NCBI GenBank assembly: GCA_017940385.1
Contig: JAGAYS010000028.1
Span: 1 to 64,000, forward strand
DNA length: 64,000 nt
Source: Ruminobacter sp.
GTDB lineage: Bacteria; Pseudomonadota; Gammaproteobacteria; Enterobacterales; Succinivibrionaceae
Direction: 5' to 3'
Below are positions 37,675-47,592 of this stretch, piece by piece. A program made the translations under genes and the position numbers. The notes under the pieces were generated by a model. That model made no database searches and was not told the DNA's origin. It worked only from the letters and a program-made list of their open reading frames with translations. Position 1 is the stretch's first letter, and the number at the start of each line of letters is the position of its first letter.

Positions 37675-38646
37675 TTAGAGCATGTGAGCTCTTAATTCTT
37701 CACCGCTTAACTGGCTTAAGTATGATGGAGCAACATCAAATACGGTGAGACAGCCGGTCTTGCCTTCAGCGTGTAATCTGTAAGATGCACGGGCATAGGC
37801 AACGAGTACGCTTGAAGTAAATTCAGGATTTGAATCAAGCTTTAAGCTGTATTCGATAACGTGGGTCTTGTCACCAGTAGAGCCTGAACGGATTACGAAA
37901 CCGCCGTGAGCAATACCGCTGTGATCTCTTACGAATTCTTCTTCAGAAATGAAGTGAACGATGGTGTCGTAGTCAGCGAAGTAGTTTGGCATGGTCTTAA
38001 TTTCGTTTTCAACGTAAGCTGCATCAGCACCTTCGTTAAGAACTACGAAACATTCACGTAAATGCTTCTGACGGGTGGTTAATTCAGGATTTGAACCGCT
38101 ACGTACTGCTGCTAAAGCTTCTTCCTTAGGAATGGTGTACTGCTTGGCATTCTTAACGCCCTTGATTCTTCTTACTGCATCAGAGTGTCCCTGGCTTACA
38201 CCCTTACCCCAGAAAGTGTAATCCTTGCCGTTTGGAAGGATTGCATTTGCATAGGCACGGTTTAATGAGAATAAACCCGGATCCCAACCTACTGAAATCA
38301 TACCGAGTGTACCGTTGGCACGGGCAGCCGCGTCAACATTGGCAAAGTGTTCAGGAATACGTGCGTGAGTATCGAAACTGTCGATTACATTGAATAACTT
38401 AGCAAGTTCAGGTGTCTGCTGAGGTAAATCGGTAGCACTGCCGCCACAGATAATCATAACATCAATCTTGTCCTTCCATTCAGCAACCTGAGAAGCGCTT
38501 ACAACCGGAGCACCGCAGGCAACCTGTACGGATGAAGGATCTCTGCGTGTGAATACGGCAGCGATTTCCATATCAGGATTTAACTTAACAGCCTTTTCGA
38601 TACCTCTGCCGAGATTACCATAACCATAGATACCAAGTCTTATCAT
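37675..38646 (-). CDS. ddh: meso-Diaminopimelate D-dehydrogenase
   Basis: NADPH-dependent enzyme that makes meso-diaminopimelate from tetrahydrodipicolinate and ammonia in one step, feeding lysine and peptidoglycan synthesis. The Rossmann motif GIYGYGNLGRGIEKAV opens the protein. ICGGSATDLPQQTPEL, DSFDTHARIPEHF and SVGWDPGLFSLNR are diagnostic for the family, as is GKGVSQGHSDAVRRI. The 323-residue length is normal. AAGGAG precedes the ATG and a strong terminator follows. This short pathway is usual in Bacteroides, some Clostridia and Corynebacterium, and uncommon in gammaproteobacteria, so transfer is possible. Whether the standard dap genes also exist cannot be seen here. Confidence 0.95.
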   Translation of the reverse strand: MIRLGIYGYGNLGRGIEKAVKLNPDMEIAAVFTRRDPSSVQVACGAPVVSASQVAEWKDKIDVMIICGGSATDLPQQTPELAKLFNVIDSFDTHARIPEHFANVDAAARANGTLGMISVGWDPGLFSLNRAYANAILPNGKDYTFWGKGVSQGHSDAVRRIKGVKNAKQYTIPKEEALAAVRSGSNPELTTRQKHLRECFVVLNEGADAAYVENEIKTMPNYFADYDTIVHFISEEEFVRDHSGIAHGGFVIRSGSTGDKTHVIEYSLKLDSNPEFTSSVLVAYARASYRLHAEGKTGCLTVFDVAPSYLSQLSGEELRAHML

Positions 38647-39227
38647 TTTTGACTCCTTACTTTCGTCAGTTTTTGTAAATTTGAAATGACTCTTAACTAA
38701 ACATGCGGATATTTTAGCTCATTATTTCCGATTAGAAACTAAAAAATATCAATAAAATCAAATATTTTTTCGGTTTTCACTGTTTTTGTGCATTAAAAAA
38801 AATCAATTAGCCATAACTAACAAAAAGCGTGCAGAATCCTGTCTTTTTCGTGCATCTTTTTCGTGCATCTTTTTCGCTCATCTTTTTCATGCATCTTTTT
38901 TGAGCTTCTTTTTTGCGGATTTTTCCGTTTTTTTTATTTTTTTTGCTTTTTTGACACCTTTTTACGATGTTTTTACCGAATATATGGAGGATATAATGAT
39001 TCTTTATTGAACATTCGCTGCACTTTTAATGATCCTGCTCCGAATACACAAAGACATGGCTCAGCTGATGGTGCTTAATCTCTCAATGGAGAAAACACGG
39101 AACCGTTTTATCTGCCTGATATCCATGATTATGCCTACCGGCATAAATACATCTCTTACTGTGAACGGGTGGAAAGCTGTCCGGACCGGAAGTTTCTGGA
39201 GTGGCGCGAACTGCACATGACAGGCAC
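38647..39227. other. Intergenic region with minisatellite
   Basis: The ddh upstream region contains the 13-bp repeat and a T-rich tract. The frames that cross it are cysteine- and Phe-rich by-products of the repeat and I reject them. Confidence 0.5.
38842..38919. repeat. 13-bp tandem repeat, about six units
   Basis: Units of the form TCTTTTTCGTGCA begin at 38842, 38855, 38868, 38881, 38894 and 38907. The first two are identical, the next two differ by one or two bases, the last two are more diverged. The T-rich tail to about 38970 may be further decay. The unit is not a multiple of three and lies upstream of ddh, outside any gene I accept. Confidence 0.85.
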
Positions 39228-39264
39228 ACAAAAAACCGGAATGCGGTAAAACGGCATTCCGGTT
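39228..39264 (-). terminator. Terminator of the BON-domain gene
   Basis: AACCGGAATGC pairs with GCATTCCGGTT (11 bp); the minus strand continues TTTTGTGTG. It lies about 50 bases after the stop codon. Confidence 0.85.
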
Positions 39265-39313
39265 AATACACATCCCTTACGAGAGTCTCACGCAGGACAA
39301 TTTTTCTGCTCCG

Positions 39314-40198
39314 CTATTCAATGATGAACAGGTCGGAAGAGCTGTCGGCAGATGGAGCTGATGAGGCAGCAGGGGCAGACTCAAGCGTCACGTTTTCCTC
39401 AATCAGGTCATATACCGGTTTGGCCTGACGGGTACCTGGTGAGGCGGCAGCTGAGGATTGAGTTCCGGAGTTCATGGTCACAGGCTGTTCCATTATTGAA
39501 TTATCTTCGTAGAATGCAGGGCTTTCAGAAGCACCCGGTGCCGCATTATTAGACGCGCCTGACGAAGATGAGGATGCGGCAGCTGCGTCACCGTTTACAA
39601 CGTTGGCTGTTCCCTTGTCTTCCATGTATTCAAAAATCTTAACCACCTTCTTAACTCCGTCAATGCCTCTTGCAACATTTACGGCACGGTTGGCTTCGCT
39701 GTGATTTACCACACCGATAAGATATACCACCCTGTTTTCGGTGATAACCTTGAATCTTCCGGAATTAATCTGCTGACCGAAAAGAAGCTGGGTCTTTACC
39801 TTGGTGGTGATCCATGTATCGGTGGAACGTTCTGACATTCCAAGAGGTTCAATCATTTCGATTCTGTTAATGACATTCTTGACTTCAGGAATACCCTTTA
39901 CCCTGGTTACGATATATTCGATGTACTCCTTGTCACGGCACTGACCGGTAAGCAGAACATTTCCGTTAACGGAAGTGGCATCAAGCTTGGATGCTTCATA
40001 GATTTCTCGGTTGTTTGAAAGGTATTTGCTGGCCTTGAGTTCAATACCTTCATCGTCCACCATTGTTCCGACGGTTCTGCCGTCAGCCGCAACCACGGCA
40101 CCGGCACCGATGGCACTGCCTGCCAGAATGGCTGTACAGCCGGTTGTAGTCATTACTGAAAATGCTCCGAGCATAAGCAGAGAAGCAAATCTGTTCAT
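39314..40198 (-). CDS. BON-domain outer membrane lipoprotein, DolP/YraP-like
   Basis: Predicted outer-membrane lipoprotein of 294 residues that helps maintain envelope integrity. The signal sequence ends in a lipobox with TTTGC, so Cys becomes lipid-modified. Two BON domains follow: the first around KASKYLSNNREIYEASKLDATSVNGNVLLTGQC, the second around TKVKTQLLFGQQINSGRFKV with VVYLIGVVNHSEANRAVN. This is the DolP (YraP) plan, but here a Ser/Ala/Pro-rich tail of about 100 residues is added. DolP itself is about 190 residues, so the tail is unusual. The start is the second ATG, with GGGGGA five bases upstream. Confidence 0.85.
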   Translation of the reverse strand: MNRFASLLMLGAFSVMTTTGCTAILAGSAIGAGAVVAADGRTVGTMVDDEGIELKASKYLSNNREIYEASKLDATSVNGNVLLTGQCRDKEYIEYIVTRVKGIPEVKNVINRIEMIEPLGMSERSTDTWITTKVKTQLLFGQQINSGRFKVITENRVVYLIGVVNHSEANRAVNVARGIDGVKKVVKIFEYMEDKGTANVVNGDAAAASSSSSGASNNAAPGASESPAFYEDNSIMEQPVTMNSGTQSSAAASPGTRQAKPVYDLIEENVTLESAPAASSAPSADSSSDLFIIE

Positions 40199-40367
40199 AT
40201 AAATCCCCCTCAAACAAACTGATAAGTTTTATCCTGACCGGTTCTGCCGTCACGGCAAAACATACACTCTCACTGCCTGAGAGTCATAAAGATATAGATA
40301 ATTATAAAAACAATCGGTTCAGATAATTTTACGGGACTCTACCATACTGTGAGTTATTTCGCAATAA

Positions 40368-40412
40368 ACGCAGGTCACAGTGCCTCGAGGACTGAACCTG
40401 CGTCAATTTTTA
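40368..40412 (+). terminator. Possible hairpin terminator, + orientation
   Basis: ACGCAGGT pairs with ACCTGCGT across a 20-nt loop, followed by CAATTTTTAAG. No plus-strand gene ends nearby, so it may be chance or act on antisense transcription. Confidence 0.3.
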
Positions 40413-40477
40413 AGAAGTAAACATCATCGCCGTCCGGCGGAAAAAGCCTTTAGAATTATCATTCCGGAACATGCAAC

Positions 40478-40507
40478 ATAAAGGGCAGACTAACGTCTGC
40501 CCTTTAT
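40478..40507 (-). terminator. Terminator of the Sel1/TPR lipoprotein gene
   Basis: A perfect 13-bp stem (ATAAAGGGCAGAC / GTCTGCCCTTTAT) with a 4-nt loop lies 40 bases after the stop codon. The T tract is short on both sides. Confidence 0.7.
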
Positions 40508-40546
40508 CAATGCCTTCACTGAAGAAGGCTCTGATGCTTATATGCT

Positions 40547-42601
40547 CTACTGTCTGCAGGTGCGCTTGGCATATTCGTATGCCTTCTCCAGATAGTCATT
40601 TGAGATCTGGATCCTGCTTACCATGGTTGCGGCATCAGCCATACCGTAGTCACGTGCACCGTAGAGCAGCCAGCCGTATCCCATCTCGGAATTTCCGACA
40701 GCCGGATAATACGTCGTAGCCAGAAACATTATTGACTCTCTGTGACCGTGGCATGCATTCTCGGTAAGAAGAGGTAAAACCTGAGACTTAAGCTCATCAG
40801 GAAGGGTTTTACTGTTCATGAAGAGCTGCGCCTCAAGATACCTTGCATCGGTACTTCCCTTTGCAACGGCCTTGTCATACCATTCTGAAGCATAAACATC
40901 GTTCTTCTGCACACCCTGACCGCGTTCATACATGATACCAAGGAAAGTCTGAGCATAGCTGCTGGACTTGGAAATCTTCATAAAGGTCTTCAATGCATCC
41001 TCGTAACGTCCCTGGGTATAATACAGGCGTCCGAGATTTTCAGTACCGATTACATGTTCCTTTTCCGCGGCCTCGGCAAAATACTTCTCTGCCTCAGCAT
41101 AGTTGTGCATTTCGTAGTATATGTCACCTATGCGTGCGGCGGCCTCCGCGGCATTAATGTCATCGGTTGACGCCACGGTCTTGTACCAGTTGAGTGCGTT
41201 CTCAAGATCTCCCAGCTCGTCATAGGCGCTGGCAAGAGGGAATTGGGCTTCGCTGACACCGTTTGTCGCCGCCTTTTTAAGGTAGGTGACGGATTCATTC
41301 ACGTCCCTGGTTACACCAAGTCCGTAGAACAGCAGCTCGCCATACTGATATGAAGCCAGCGGATGATCCTTCTTGGCCAGCTGTTCATAAATCACCGGAG
41401 CGTCATTCTCGTTTGCTGAAGGAGCACGTCCCTCCTGAATCATTCTGGCCTTTCTGTAAAGAGCGTCGTCATTACCGGCCTCAGCTGCCTGACACAGATA
41501 CTGATATGCGAGTTCATTATCACGTTTGGTTCCCACACCGTCGGCATACATGATGCCGATAAGATAGGCAGCCTCATCATCAGAAGGAGAAACCTCTATT
41601 GCCCTTCTTGCAAAGCTGAAGGCCTCATTCTCATCCTTGTTGACCCCGACACCATCGAGATAAATTCTGGCGAGAGCGGAAAGGGCACGCGTATTTCCGT
41701 AGTTCTGAGCAATGCGGACATAATGCACTGCCTCCTTTTCGTTCCTGCTCTGACCGAAGAGTCCCTGTGAATAGATCTCATAGAGCATGTAGGCGGCATC
41801 AGGATAGTTGGTCATTCTTACGAAATCCTTCATCTTTACAATTCCCGCAGCGGAAATCTCCGGTGAGGAATTCATTACCTGAATCTTCAGTTCAAGGAAC
41901 TGTGCTTCAAGATCACGCTCACTTGAGGAATATTTTCTGACAAGATTTCTGGCTTTATCCAGATTAGGCAGAGTACCCCATCCGCTGATAAAACACTTGG
42001 CGAGAAGGATATCGGAATCCCTGCCCGGATTGTCATGCTGTTCCTGATAAATCAGGCGGAACACATTCTCCCTGTTTGCAACAGGAACAAGATTTTCCAT
42101 GTAAATCTTGGCCAAAGGCAGACGGGCACGAAAATCCTTATTCTTAACGGCCAGCTCATAGTTAACGACGGCCTTTTCATAATCCTTGTTCTTAAAATAA
42201 TATTCGCCGAGAGGATAGTAGGTTCTGACGTTATTGGTCTTTGCAGCCTTGCTCAGGAGTTCTGCTCCGCGCTCAGCATTCTCCTTGTTCAGATTATCGC
42301 CGATAAGATAAACACCATTGATGACGTTATAGTCCACCGGATGATCCTTTTTGAACTTTTCGGCATATGTTCTGGCACCGGCAATATTGTTGTTTGTCAG
42401 TTCATGGTAAGCCATGTACACTGCCGCATCAGATGAACCGGCATCAACAGCTGCCTTATACATGTCAATCAACTGTTCCTGCGTAACTTCACCGCTGGTT
42501 TCAGCTACTTTGCATTTCATGAACAACTCGTCCGGATCGTCACCGCATCCGCACATACCAAGACAAATAGACATTCCCACAGCTAAACACAACTTATTCA
42601 C
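40547..42601 (-). CDS. Sel1/TPR-repeat lipoprotein
   Basis: Predicted lipoprotein of 684 residues. The start is GTG, with TGAGGAT upstream; an alternative TTG lies five codons earlier. The signal sequence ends in LGMC followed by GCGDD, so lipidation is likely though two Cys compete. The rest is a chain of helical repeats of TPR/Sel1 type, for example YPLGEYYFKNKDYEKAVVNYE, YLDGVGVNKDENEAFSFA and MYADGVGTKRDNELAYQYL. Unlike the protein at 29712 the repeats lack paired cysteines. Such proteins act as scaffolds in the envelope, as in alginate or pilus assembly (AlgK-like), but the partner is unknown here. Confidence 0.82.
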   Translation of the reverse strand: MNKLCLAVGMSICLGMCGCGDDPDELFMKCKVAETSGEVTQEQLIDMYKAAVDAGSSDAAVYMAYHELTNNNIAGARTYAEKFKKDHPVDYNVINGVYLIGDNLNKENAERGAELLSKAAKTNNVRTYYPLGEYYFKNKDYEKAVVNYELAVKNKDFRARLPLAKIYMENLVPVANRENVFRLIYQEQHDNPGRDSDILLAKCFISGWGTLPNLDKARNLVRKYSSSERDLEAQFLELKIQVMNSSPEISAAGIVKMKDFVRMTNYPDAAYMLYEIYSQGLFGQSRNEKEAVHYVRIAQNYGNTRALSALARIYLDGVGVNKDENEAFSFARRAIEVSPSDDEAAYLIGIMYADGVGTKRDNELAYQYLCQAAEAGNDDALYRKARMIQEGRAPSANENDAPVIYEQLAKKDHPLASYQYGELLFYGLGVTRDVNESVTYLKKAATNGVSEAQFPLASAYDELGDLENALNWYKTVASTDDINAAEAAARIGDIYYEMHNYAEAEKYFAEAAEKEHVIGTENLGRLYYTQGRYEDALKTFMKISKSSSYAQTFLGIMYERGQGVQKNDVYASEWYDKAVAKGSTDARYLEAQLFMNSKTLPDELKSQVLPLLTENACHGHRESIMFLATTYYPAVGNSEMGYGWLLYGARDYGMADAATMVSRIQISNDYLEKAYEYAKRTCRQ

Positions 42602-42898
42602 TGGATGTATCCTCAACTAATATTTTTTAATTATTATATGTAACGTTTTATTAATCAGTCCAAAATAATATTACCGAATAATTATACAAAAAAATCAGTC
42701 AATACGCCCAAAAGACGCCGTATTTGTGCTGATTATGACGCATGGATACTGTTTCCGCCTTAAAACAGGGTTATTCGTTGTTAAAAAAGCGGAAACAAAT
42801 GATAAAACGAATCCGACGGAACATGCATTTTTCCAAAATTTCTTAATCTGATTATCAGGTTCCGGATGAAAATACCGCCATCGGATATTCGGTTATCT

Positions 42899-43381
42899 TT
42901 AGATACTGAAGGTTTTCACAAAATGGGCAACATTCCTGCCGCCGGTCTTTACGTCCCCTTCATGTGCACTGTCTGCAGCGCCTGATGAACTCTGAATTAC
43001 GACATCATAGAACATTATGCCGTTACTGAGTGCGTTATCACGGCTGTTACCGAGATATTTGCCGGTGCTTTCATAATAATTCACCGAACCGTCGGCGGAA
43101 TTCCGTGCATATCCCACCTGTCTGCCGTCTGCATTGAAGTATTCGGTTACGCCGTCCTCATTCTTGACCGCCGCACCAATCTGCTCCCTATCAGCGTTAA
43201 AAAACAGCTCACTCCCGACGTCGTTTTTTTTCATGGTAACAATAAGCTTACCTTCTGAATAAATCTGCTTGCGTCCGAGCAGGTCTGTCTGTACCTCGTA
43301 GTTTGCCCCGTAAGCCGCTTCTGCCATATTCCATGTCAGCAGAAAAACGGTAATCTGAATTAATGTTTTTCTTATATTCAT
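42899..43381 (-). CDS. Small exported protein with three beta repeats
   Basis: Function unknown; 160 residues. The signal peptide ends near AEA. The mature part starts YEVQTDLLGRKQIYSEGK and then has three similar units of about 20 residues: ELFFNADREQIGAAVKNEDG, TEYFNADGRQVGYARNSADG and NYYESTGKYLGNSRDN. Each has an aromatic pair, a Gly turn and a charged end, like short beta hairpins in MORN or YD-type proteins. No cysteines. Ribosome binding site is weak (GGAAAAAAG). No neighbours suggest a role. Confidence 0.7.
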   Translation of the reverse strand: MNIRKTLIQITVFLLTWNMAEAAYGANYEVQTDLLGRKQIYSEGKLIVTMKKNDVGSELFFNADREQIGAAVKNEDGVTEYFNADGRQVGYARNSADGSVNYYESTGKYLGNSRDNALSNGIMFYDVVIQSSSGAADSAHEGDVKTGGRNVAHFVKTFSI

Positions 43382-43777
43382 TTTTATTTTCTTTTTTCCG
43401 TTGTATCCGGATGTTTATCCCCAATAAACAGCATCAGCCTCATGCCAAAGCGTTTTTCCATCCGGTTAAGCAAATTTTAATTGATAGCCGGTGATTAAAA
43501 AAATAAGAAGATCTAATAACCGGAAAATATCACGTGATGAAGATAACATTTTCAGAAAATTATGCAAAGGTTTTCATAAAAATTTGTTATGTATCAGACA
43601 TTTGAATGTTTTTTAGGCAATCTGCTTGCTTAAAACGTTGGTTTTTTGGTTACGGAACAAAAAATAATCACTAAATTCAGAAATATTTCTCCGAAAACAA
43701 CATCCATGATGATTATATATGTTATTTTTCAGTCAGCCATCTGAAAGCACAAAACAGTTTACTCTTCAGGACATCCG
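43382..43777. other. AT-rich spacer upstream of the exported repeat protein
   Basis: About 400 AT-rich bases between that gene and the chemoreceptor terminator. No gene or repeat found. Confidence 0.4.
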
Positions 43778-43817
43778 CAAAAAAAAAAGAATGGAGGCAT
43801 TCAATCTGCCTCCATTC
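43778..43817 (-). terminator. Chemoreceptor gene terminator
   Basis: A perfect 11-bp stem (GAATGGAGGCA / TGCCTCCATTC, 7-nt loop) is followed on the minus strand by a run of twelve T. It lies 28 bases after the stop codon. Confidence 0.95.
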
Positions 43818-43844
43818 CAGTCTGTTCACTCATGCATTAAAACG

Positions 43845-46169
43845 TTATTCAGTTTTCTTTGCCTGCTCGGATGAAGCTTTCTTTTTCTTCATCCTGTCCG
43901 TACCGGCCTTAAAAAGTCCGCTTCGGCCATTTGCCGTTTCACCGCGTACAGCGGCTGCGGTGGGAGCACCTGTCTTAGAGGCCTTTTTGGCTCCGAACAG
44001 TCTACAGAAAAATCCCGGCTTTGTATTTTCCACCTTCTTCTCCTCAACCACTTTTTTGACTGATTTCTTACGGGAATTAGGAAGAATAAACTTGTTCAGA
44101 CTGCTTTCCGTGCTTGAAGCCAGGGTATCGAGGGTCTGACTGGTAATTGCCAGTGCCTCAATCTGAATCTGATTATCATTAGACAGATCACTGATTCTTT
44201 CAATGTTTGAAGAAATGCTTTCAGAGGTCTTCATCTGCTTGTTGACGGAATCGACGATGATGGAAGCCATTTCGTTAATGTGAACAACGGAAACCTTGAT
44301 ATCGTCAATTGCCCTGCTTGCCTCTTCAGCCTTGTCTTTGGTAAGCATCATCTCTTTTAAACATTCCTCGGAACTGTTTACAGCTTCGATTACGGTATTC
44401 TGCAGATCCTCAATCATCTTACGAATATCATTGGCGGAATTAGCCGTTGTATTTGCAAGACTTCTTACCTCATCCGCAACAACCGCAAATCCTCTGCCGT
44501 ACTCTCCGGCACGGGCAGCCTCAATGGCCGCATTAAGAGCCAGAAGATTTGTCTGTTCGGCCACTCCTCTGATAATGTCGATAATCTTAGCGATATCGGA
44601 ACTCAGAGTGCTTACATTCTTAATTACCTTGGTGTTTTCCTGAATCTTGTCTGAAAGATCCAGAGTCTTCCCCATACTTTCAGTCATTATATCCTGAGAC
44701 TTGACGGCTTCGTTCTCCACCCCATGAATCTCGGTCATGGTACTGCTCACAGCCTTGGCAATGTCATTGATGTTTACAAGCATTTCATTCATTGCCGAAG
44801 CAAGATTCAGTGTCTCGGTACGCTGTTCATTTATCGCATTCTTGGATATATCCGCTGCGACAAGGTTATCGGTAGACGCCATTTTCAGTTTTTTGGCGGA
44901 ATCAGCCATTTTCAGCATAACTTCACCGGTCTCAGCCGTAACCCTGTTCAGGTTATTGATGATAACCCCAAATTCGTTGACGTCCTTGGTTACAATCTGA
45001 TTGTCCAAATCACCTTCCGCAAATTCCTTCATTCGCCTAACAATAACTTCCATAGGCTTCTTGATGCTGCGGCTCAGGAAGAAAAGCACGCCGGCGGTAA
45101 TACCGAGTGAGAGTATCAGCGACACGATAATAATGATAATGGACTTTTCATATTTGTCTGCCGCATGCTCCTTTGCACTGGAAAGCTCCTTTGACACCAG
45201 AAGCTGAATGTTGGTTATTTCAGTTTTGATTTCATTGATCTTGTCCCTGGCGGAAATCATGTTCTCAACCAGTGCATTGGTATTCTCAACAAGGCGCTCA
45301 TGCTGTCCGACCACACCGTTGTCATCACCGCATGAGTATTTGAAATTGGCTACCAGGGCCCCGATTTCATTCTGAGCCTCAGGCATTTCGGAATAAAGAT
45401 TGTCTGCCCAGTTCTCATATTCATCAAGAAAGACATCAATGGACTTACGGGCCTTTACGATCTCTTCAGTGTTGTTTGACCCAAGAGCCTCAAGAACCTT
45501 CTTTTCGGCAAGAGACTGATAGGTAAGCAGATTGAGCATAAGGTTATCCACGTAATCATCAAACACCTTCAGCTTCAGTTCCTGAAGCATCTGTCTGAAT
45601 ACCGGCAACCAGGCAATAAAATCAGCCTGACTCTTATTGGCATTCTGCAGAAGCAGCAGATTATCGTGCTTAAGTTCAGGCATCACGTCAATGATGTCCA
45701 AATAATCCCTTGAAAGATCCGCAACCTTGGACATGCCTCTCATAAGTTCCTGATCGTTACGGGAAAAATCAATGAATTTGTTGAGGCTGTTTTCAAATTC
45801 CTCTCTGGAGCGGTTCATGATGGCCTTCTGTCTCTCAAGCTCCTCCTCGGAGTTTGAATTAATGACGTCATAAAGACGCACTGACAGGGAAAGAAGTTTG
45901 ATTTCAATATCCTGAGACTGATTATTCAACGGAATGTTTACGTCAGTTATGTCTTCAACGGATGAATTGATACTCTTTATGTTATATCCGCCACCGATAG
46001 ACAGAAAGAATATCAGAATTATGAGAATGCCGAAACCTACGTATACGCCATTGATTATGGACTTTCTGACAAGTGCACCGCCGCCAAGGGTTATGACACT
46101 CAGCCATTTGTTCTTGATACCGGAAATCAATTTGGCCTTAATTTGCCTGATAACTTCTTTAATATCCAT
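43845..46169 (-). CDS. Methyl-accepting chemotaxis protein with HBM-type sensor
   Basis: Transmembrane chemoreceptor of 774 residues. TM1 spans about 38-60; a large all-helical periplasmic sensor (about 61-341) follows, long enough for a helical bimodular (HBM) domain. TM2 is about 342-365, then a HAMP linker with [23 protein letters not shown]. The signalling hairpin tip is near residues 536-566, reading [18 protein letters not shown] and [14 protein letters not shown]. The C-terminus lacks an NWETF-type CheR tether and ends in a basic Lys-rich tail. HBM sensors known so far bind organic acids; the ligand here is unknown. No che genes are near. Confidence 0.93.
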   Translation of the reverse strand: MDIKEVIRQIKAKLISGIKNKWLSVITLGGGALVRKSIINGVYVGFGILIILIFFLSIGGGYNIKSINSSVEDITDVNIPLNNQSQDIEIKLLSLSVRLYDVINSNSEEELERQKAIMNRSREEFENSLNKFIDFSRNDQELMRGMSKVADLSRDYLDIIDVMPELKHDNLLLLQNANKSQADFIAWLPVFRQMLQELKLKVFDDYVDNLMLNLLTYQSLAEKKVLEALGSNNTEEIVKARKSIDVFLDEYENWADNLYSEMPEAQNEIGALVANFKYSCGDDNGVVGQHERLVENTNALVENMISARDKINEIKTEITNIQLLVSKELSSAKEHAADKYEKSIIIIIVSLILSLGITAGVLFFLSRSIKKPMEVIVRRMKEFAEGDLDNQIVTKDVNEFGVIINNLNRVTAETGEVMLKMADSAKKLKMASTDNLVAADISKNAINEQRTETLNLASAMNEMLVNINDIAKAVSSTMTEIHGVENEAVKSQDIMTESMGKTLDLSDKIQENTKVIKNVSTLSSDIAKIIDIIRGVAEQTNLLALNAAIEAARAGEYGRGFAVVADEVRSLANTTANSANDIRKMIEDLQNTVIEAVNSSEECLKEMMLTKDKAEEASRAIDDIKVSVVHINEMASIIVDSVNKQMKTSESISSNIERISDLSNDNQIQIEALAITSQTLDTLASSTESSLNKFILPNSRKKSVKKVVEEKKVENTKPGFFCRLFGAKKASKTGAPTAAAVRGETANGRSGLFKAGTDRMKKKKASSEQAKKTE

Positions 46170-46590
46170 ATATCGTTCTTCTCAAGAGATGTTATCCAAA
46201 ACATGCACAGAAAGCATGCTGTCGTTCTTCTTTCCGTTCGGTTCATGAGAGCCGGGCCAAACCACGCTCTGCCTGAAACAAAAAGAACACTACGTAGGTA
46301 TGCTGTATTTAATAATAAAATGAACGCCTCAAAAAAAATGAGACAACCGCTATAAATCAAGAAAGAAAAGGGCTAATAAAGCCCATTGTCATGAGTTTTT
46401 TCAAGGGATGTCACACACTTTCGGCATTTTCAGAAAGACTTGGCAGCTATACTGAAAACATCCTTTCCACCAAATATACTCACGATGGAGATATTCATAA
46501 AAAATCCTATATGACCGATTCCTCAAAAAATATCACCTGAACGGCATCATTAACTGCCGAGCACGGGAGCCGTCGGTCATAAGGGCATGA
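46170..46590. other. Spacer upstream of the chemoreceptor
   Basis: About 420 bases holding the chemoreceptor promoter region and the 3' end of the next gene's transcript. No gene is seen. Confidence 0.4.
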
Positions 46591-47490
46591 TCAATGACCT
46601 AAATGATAAAACCGTGAAAAACTGCAGAGATTCACGCTAAGGCACCCTGACTTGGAGTTCAGGCCGTAATTCACGTTTTTACCGTCGTAGTGCATGTCTA
46701 TTGTCAGATCCGCTCCTTTTCCGAACTGTTTCTCGGAGACATTTAACCTGACTATATAATCACTGTCTCCGCTCACCAGTACATCCACCGAATCAACGTA
46801 ATCCGTTCTGAAAGTCTTCCAGTTCATAACACCCGGCATTTTTCCGGCCTCACATATTCCTATCCCGCCAAAACGGTAAAGACAGTTTCTGAGTTCGGAC
46901 ACCAGTCTCTCTGCCGGCTTTTCCACCTCATCTGAATACGTAATCTTCTTTCTGAGATAATCCATGTCCGTCTGACCGGTAATGAATTTGCGGTTAATGC
47001 GTATAAGATTCTCAACGACACCGATGTCATACGAAAGGTCATAGCCTTTCGCCATCCCTTTTTCAAGAGAAATCAGCTGACGCACGCTCATTTCAAGATG
47101 AGAGCGGAGCCAGACCTGATTATTTCTCTGACTGACGTACTCAATCAGAGGTTTTCCCTTGAAACTGTCACAGGAAACCCCGGTCCGCCCCATTTCGGCA
47201 ATAAAGAACAATTCCGGATATTTCTGCATAAAAAAAGCTGAAACTCCGGTGTTTCCGTGGCTCTTCTCAAAATCGTCAGCCTCTTTCCTCACCGCATTGA
47301 TGTCAAGCCCGGAAAGTTCCTTTATTAAGCCTCCGTTACAGTCGGCAATGGTAAGATTCAGAATATTTTCAGTTCTGTCCTTATCATCTGACAGGATGGC
47401 AGAGTCTTCCGATTCATTATTTTTAACATCGCAGGAAACAGTTGCCGCAATCAGTACCGGCAGAAAAATAAAGAATTTATTCAAACGCAT
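46591..47490 (-). CDS. Hypothetical lipoprotein
   Basis: Function unknown; 299 residues. The signal sequence FIFLPVLIAATVSC ends in a lipobox, so the protein is probably lipid-anchored. The mature domain is mixed helical and beta, with FMQKYPELFFIAEMG, HLEMSVRQLISLEKG and cysteines in SCDS, NCLYRF, GICEAG and SGCLSVNLC near the end. GGAG lies five bases before the ATG. It lies between the chemoreceptor and the secreted helical protein, all on the minus strand with separate terminators. Confidence 0.75.
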   Translation of the reverse strand: MRLNKFFIFLPVLIAATVSCDVKNNESEDSAILSDDKDRTENILNLTIADCNGGLIKELSGLDINAVRKEADDFEKSHGNTGVSAFFMQKYPELFFIAEMGRTGVSCDSFKGKPLIEYVSQRNNQVWLRSHLEMSVRQLISLEKGMAKGYDLSYDIGVVENLIRINRKFITGQTDMDYLRKKITYSDEVEKPAERLVSELRNCLYRFGGIGICEAGKMPGVMNWKTFRTDYVDSVDVLVSGDSDYIVRLNVSEKQFGKGADLTIDMHYDGKNVNYGLNSKSGCLSVNLCSFSRFYHLGH

Positions 47491-47513
47491 TACCGCTCCG
47501 AATCAGCATAAAA

Positions 47514-47562
47514 CGACAAAAATCCCGTCACCGGCATACAACAGGAATACCGATAACGGGAA
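47514..47562 (-). terminator. Terminator of the secreted helical protein gene
   Basis: On the minus strand TCCCGTTATCGG pairs with CCGGTGACGGGA, including two G-U pairs, followed by TTTTTG. It lies about 30 bases after the stop codon at 47593. Confidence 0.75.
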
Positions 47563-47592
47563 TGCACATATTTTCAGACGTTAGAATACGTA

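Noticed and set aside
38786-39010. 74-codon plus-strand frame over the 13-bp repeat
   Set aside because: Phe/Cys-rich product created by the repeat passing through all frames; no ribosome binding site.
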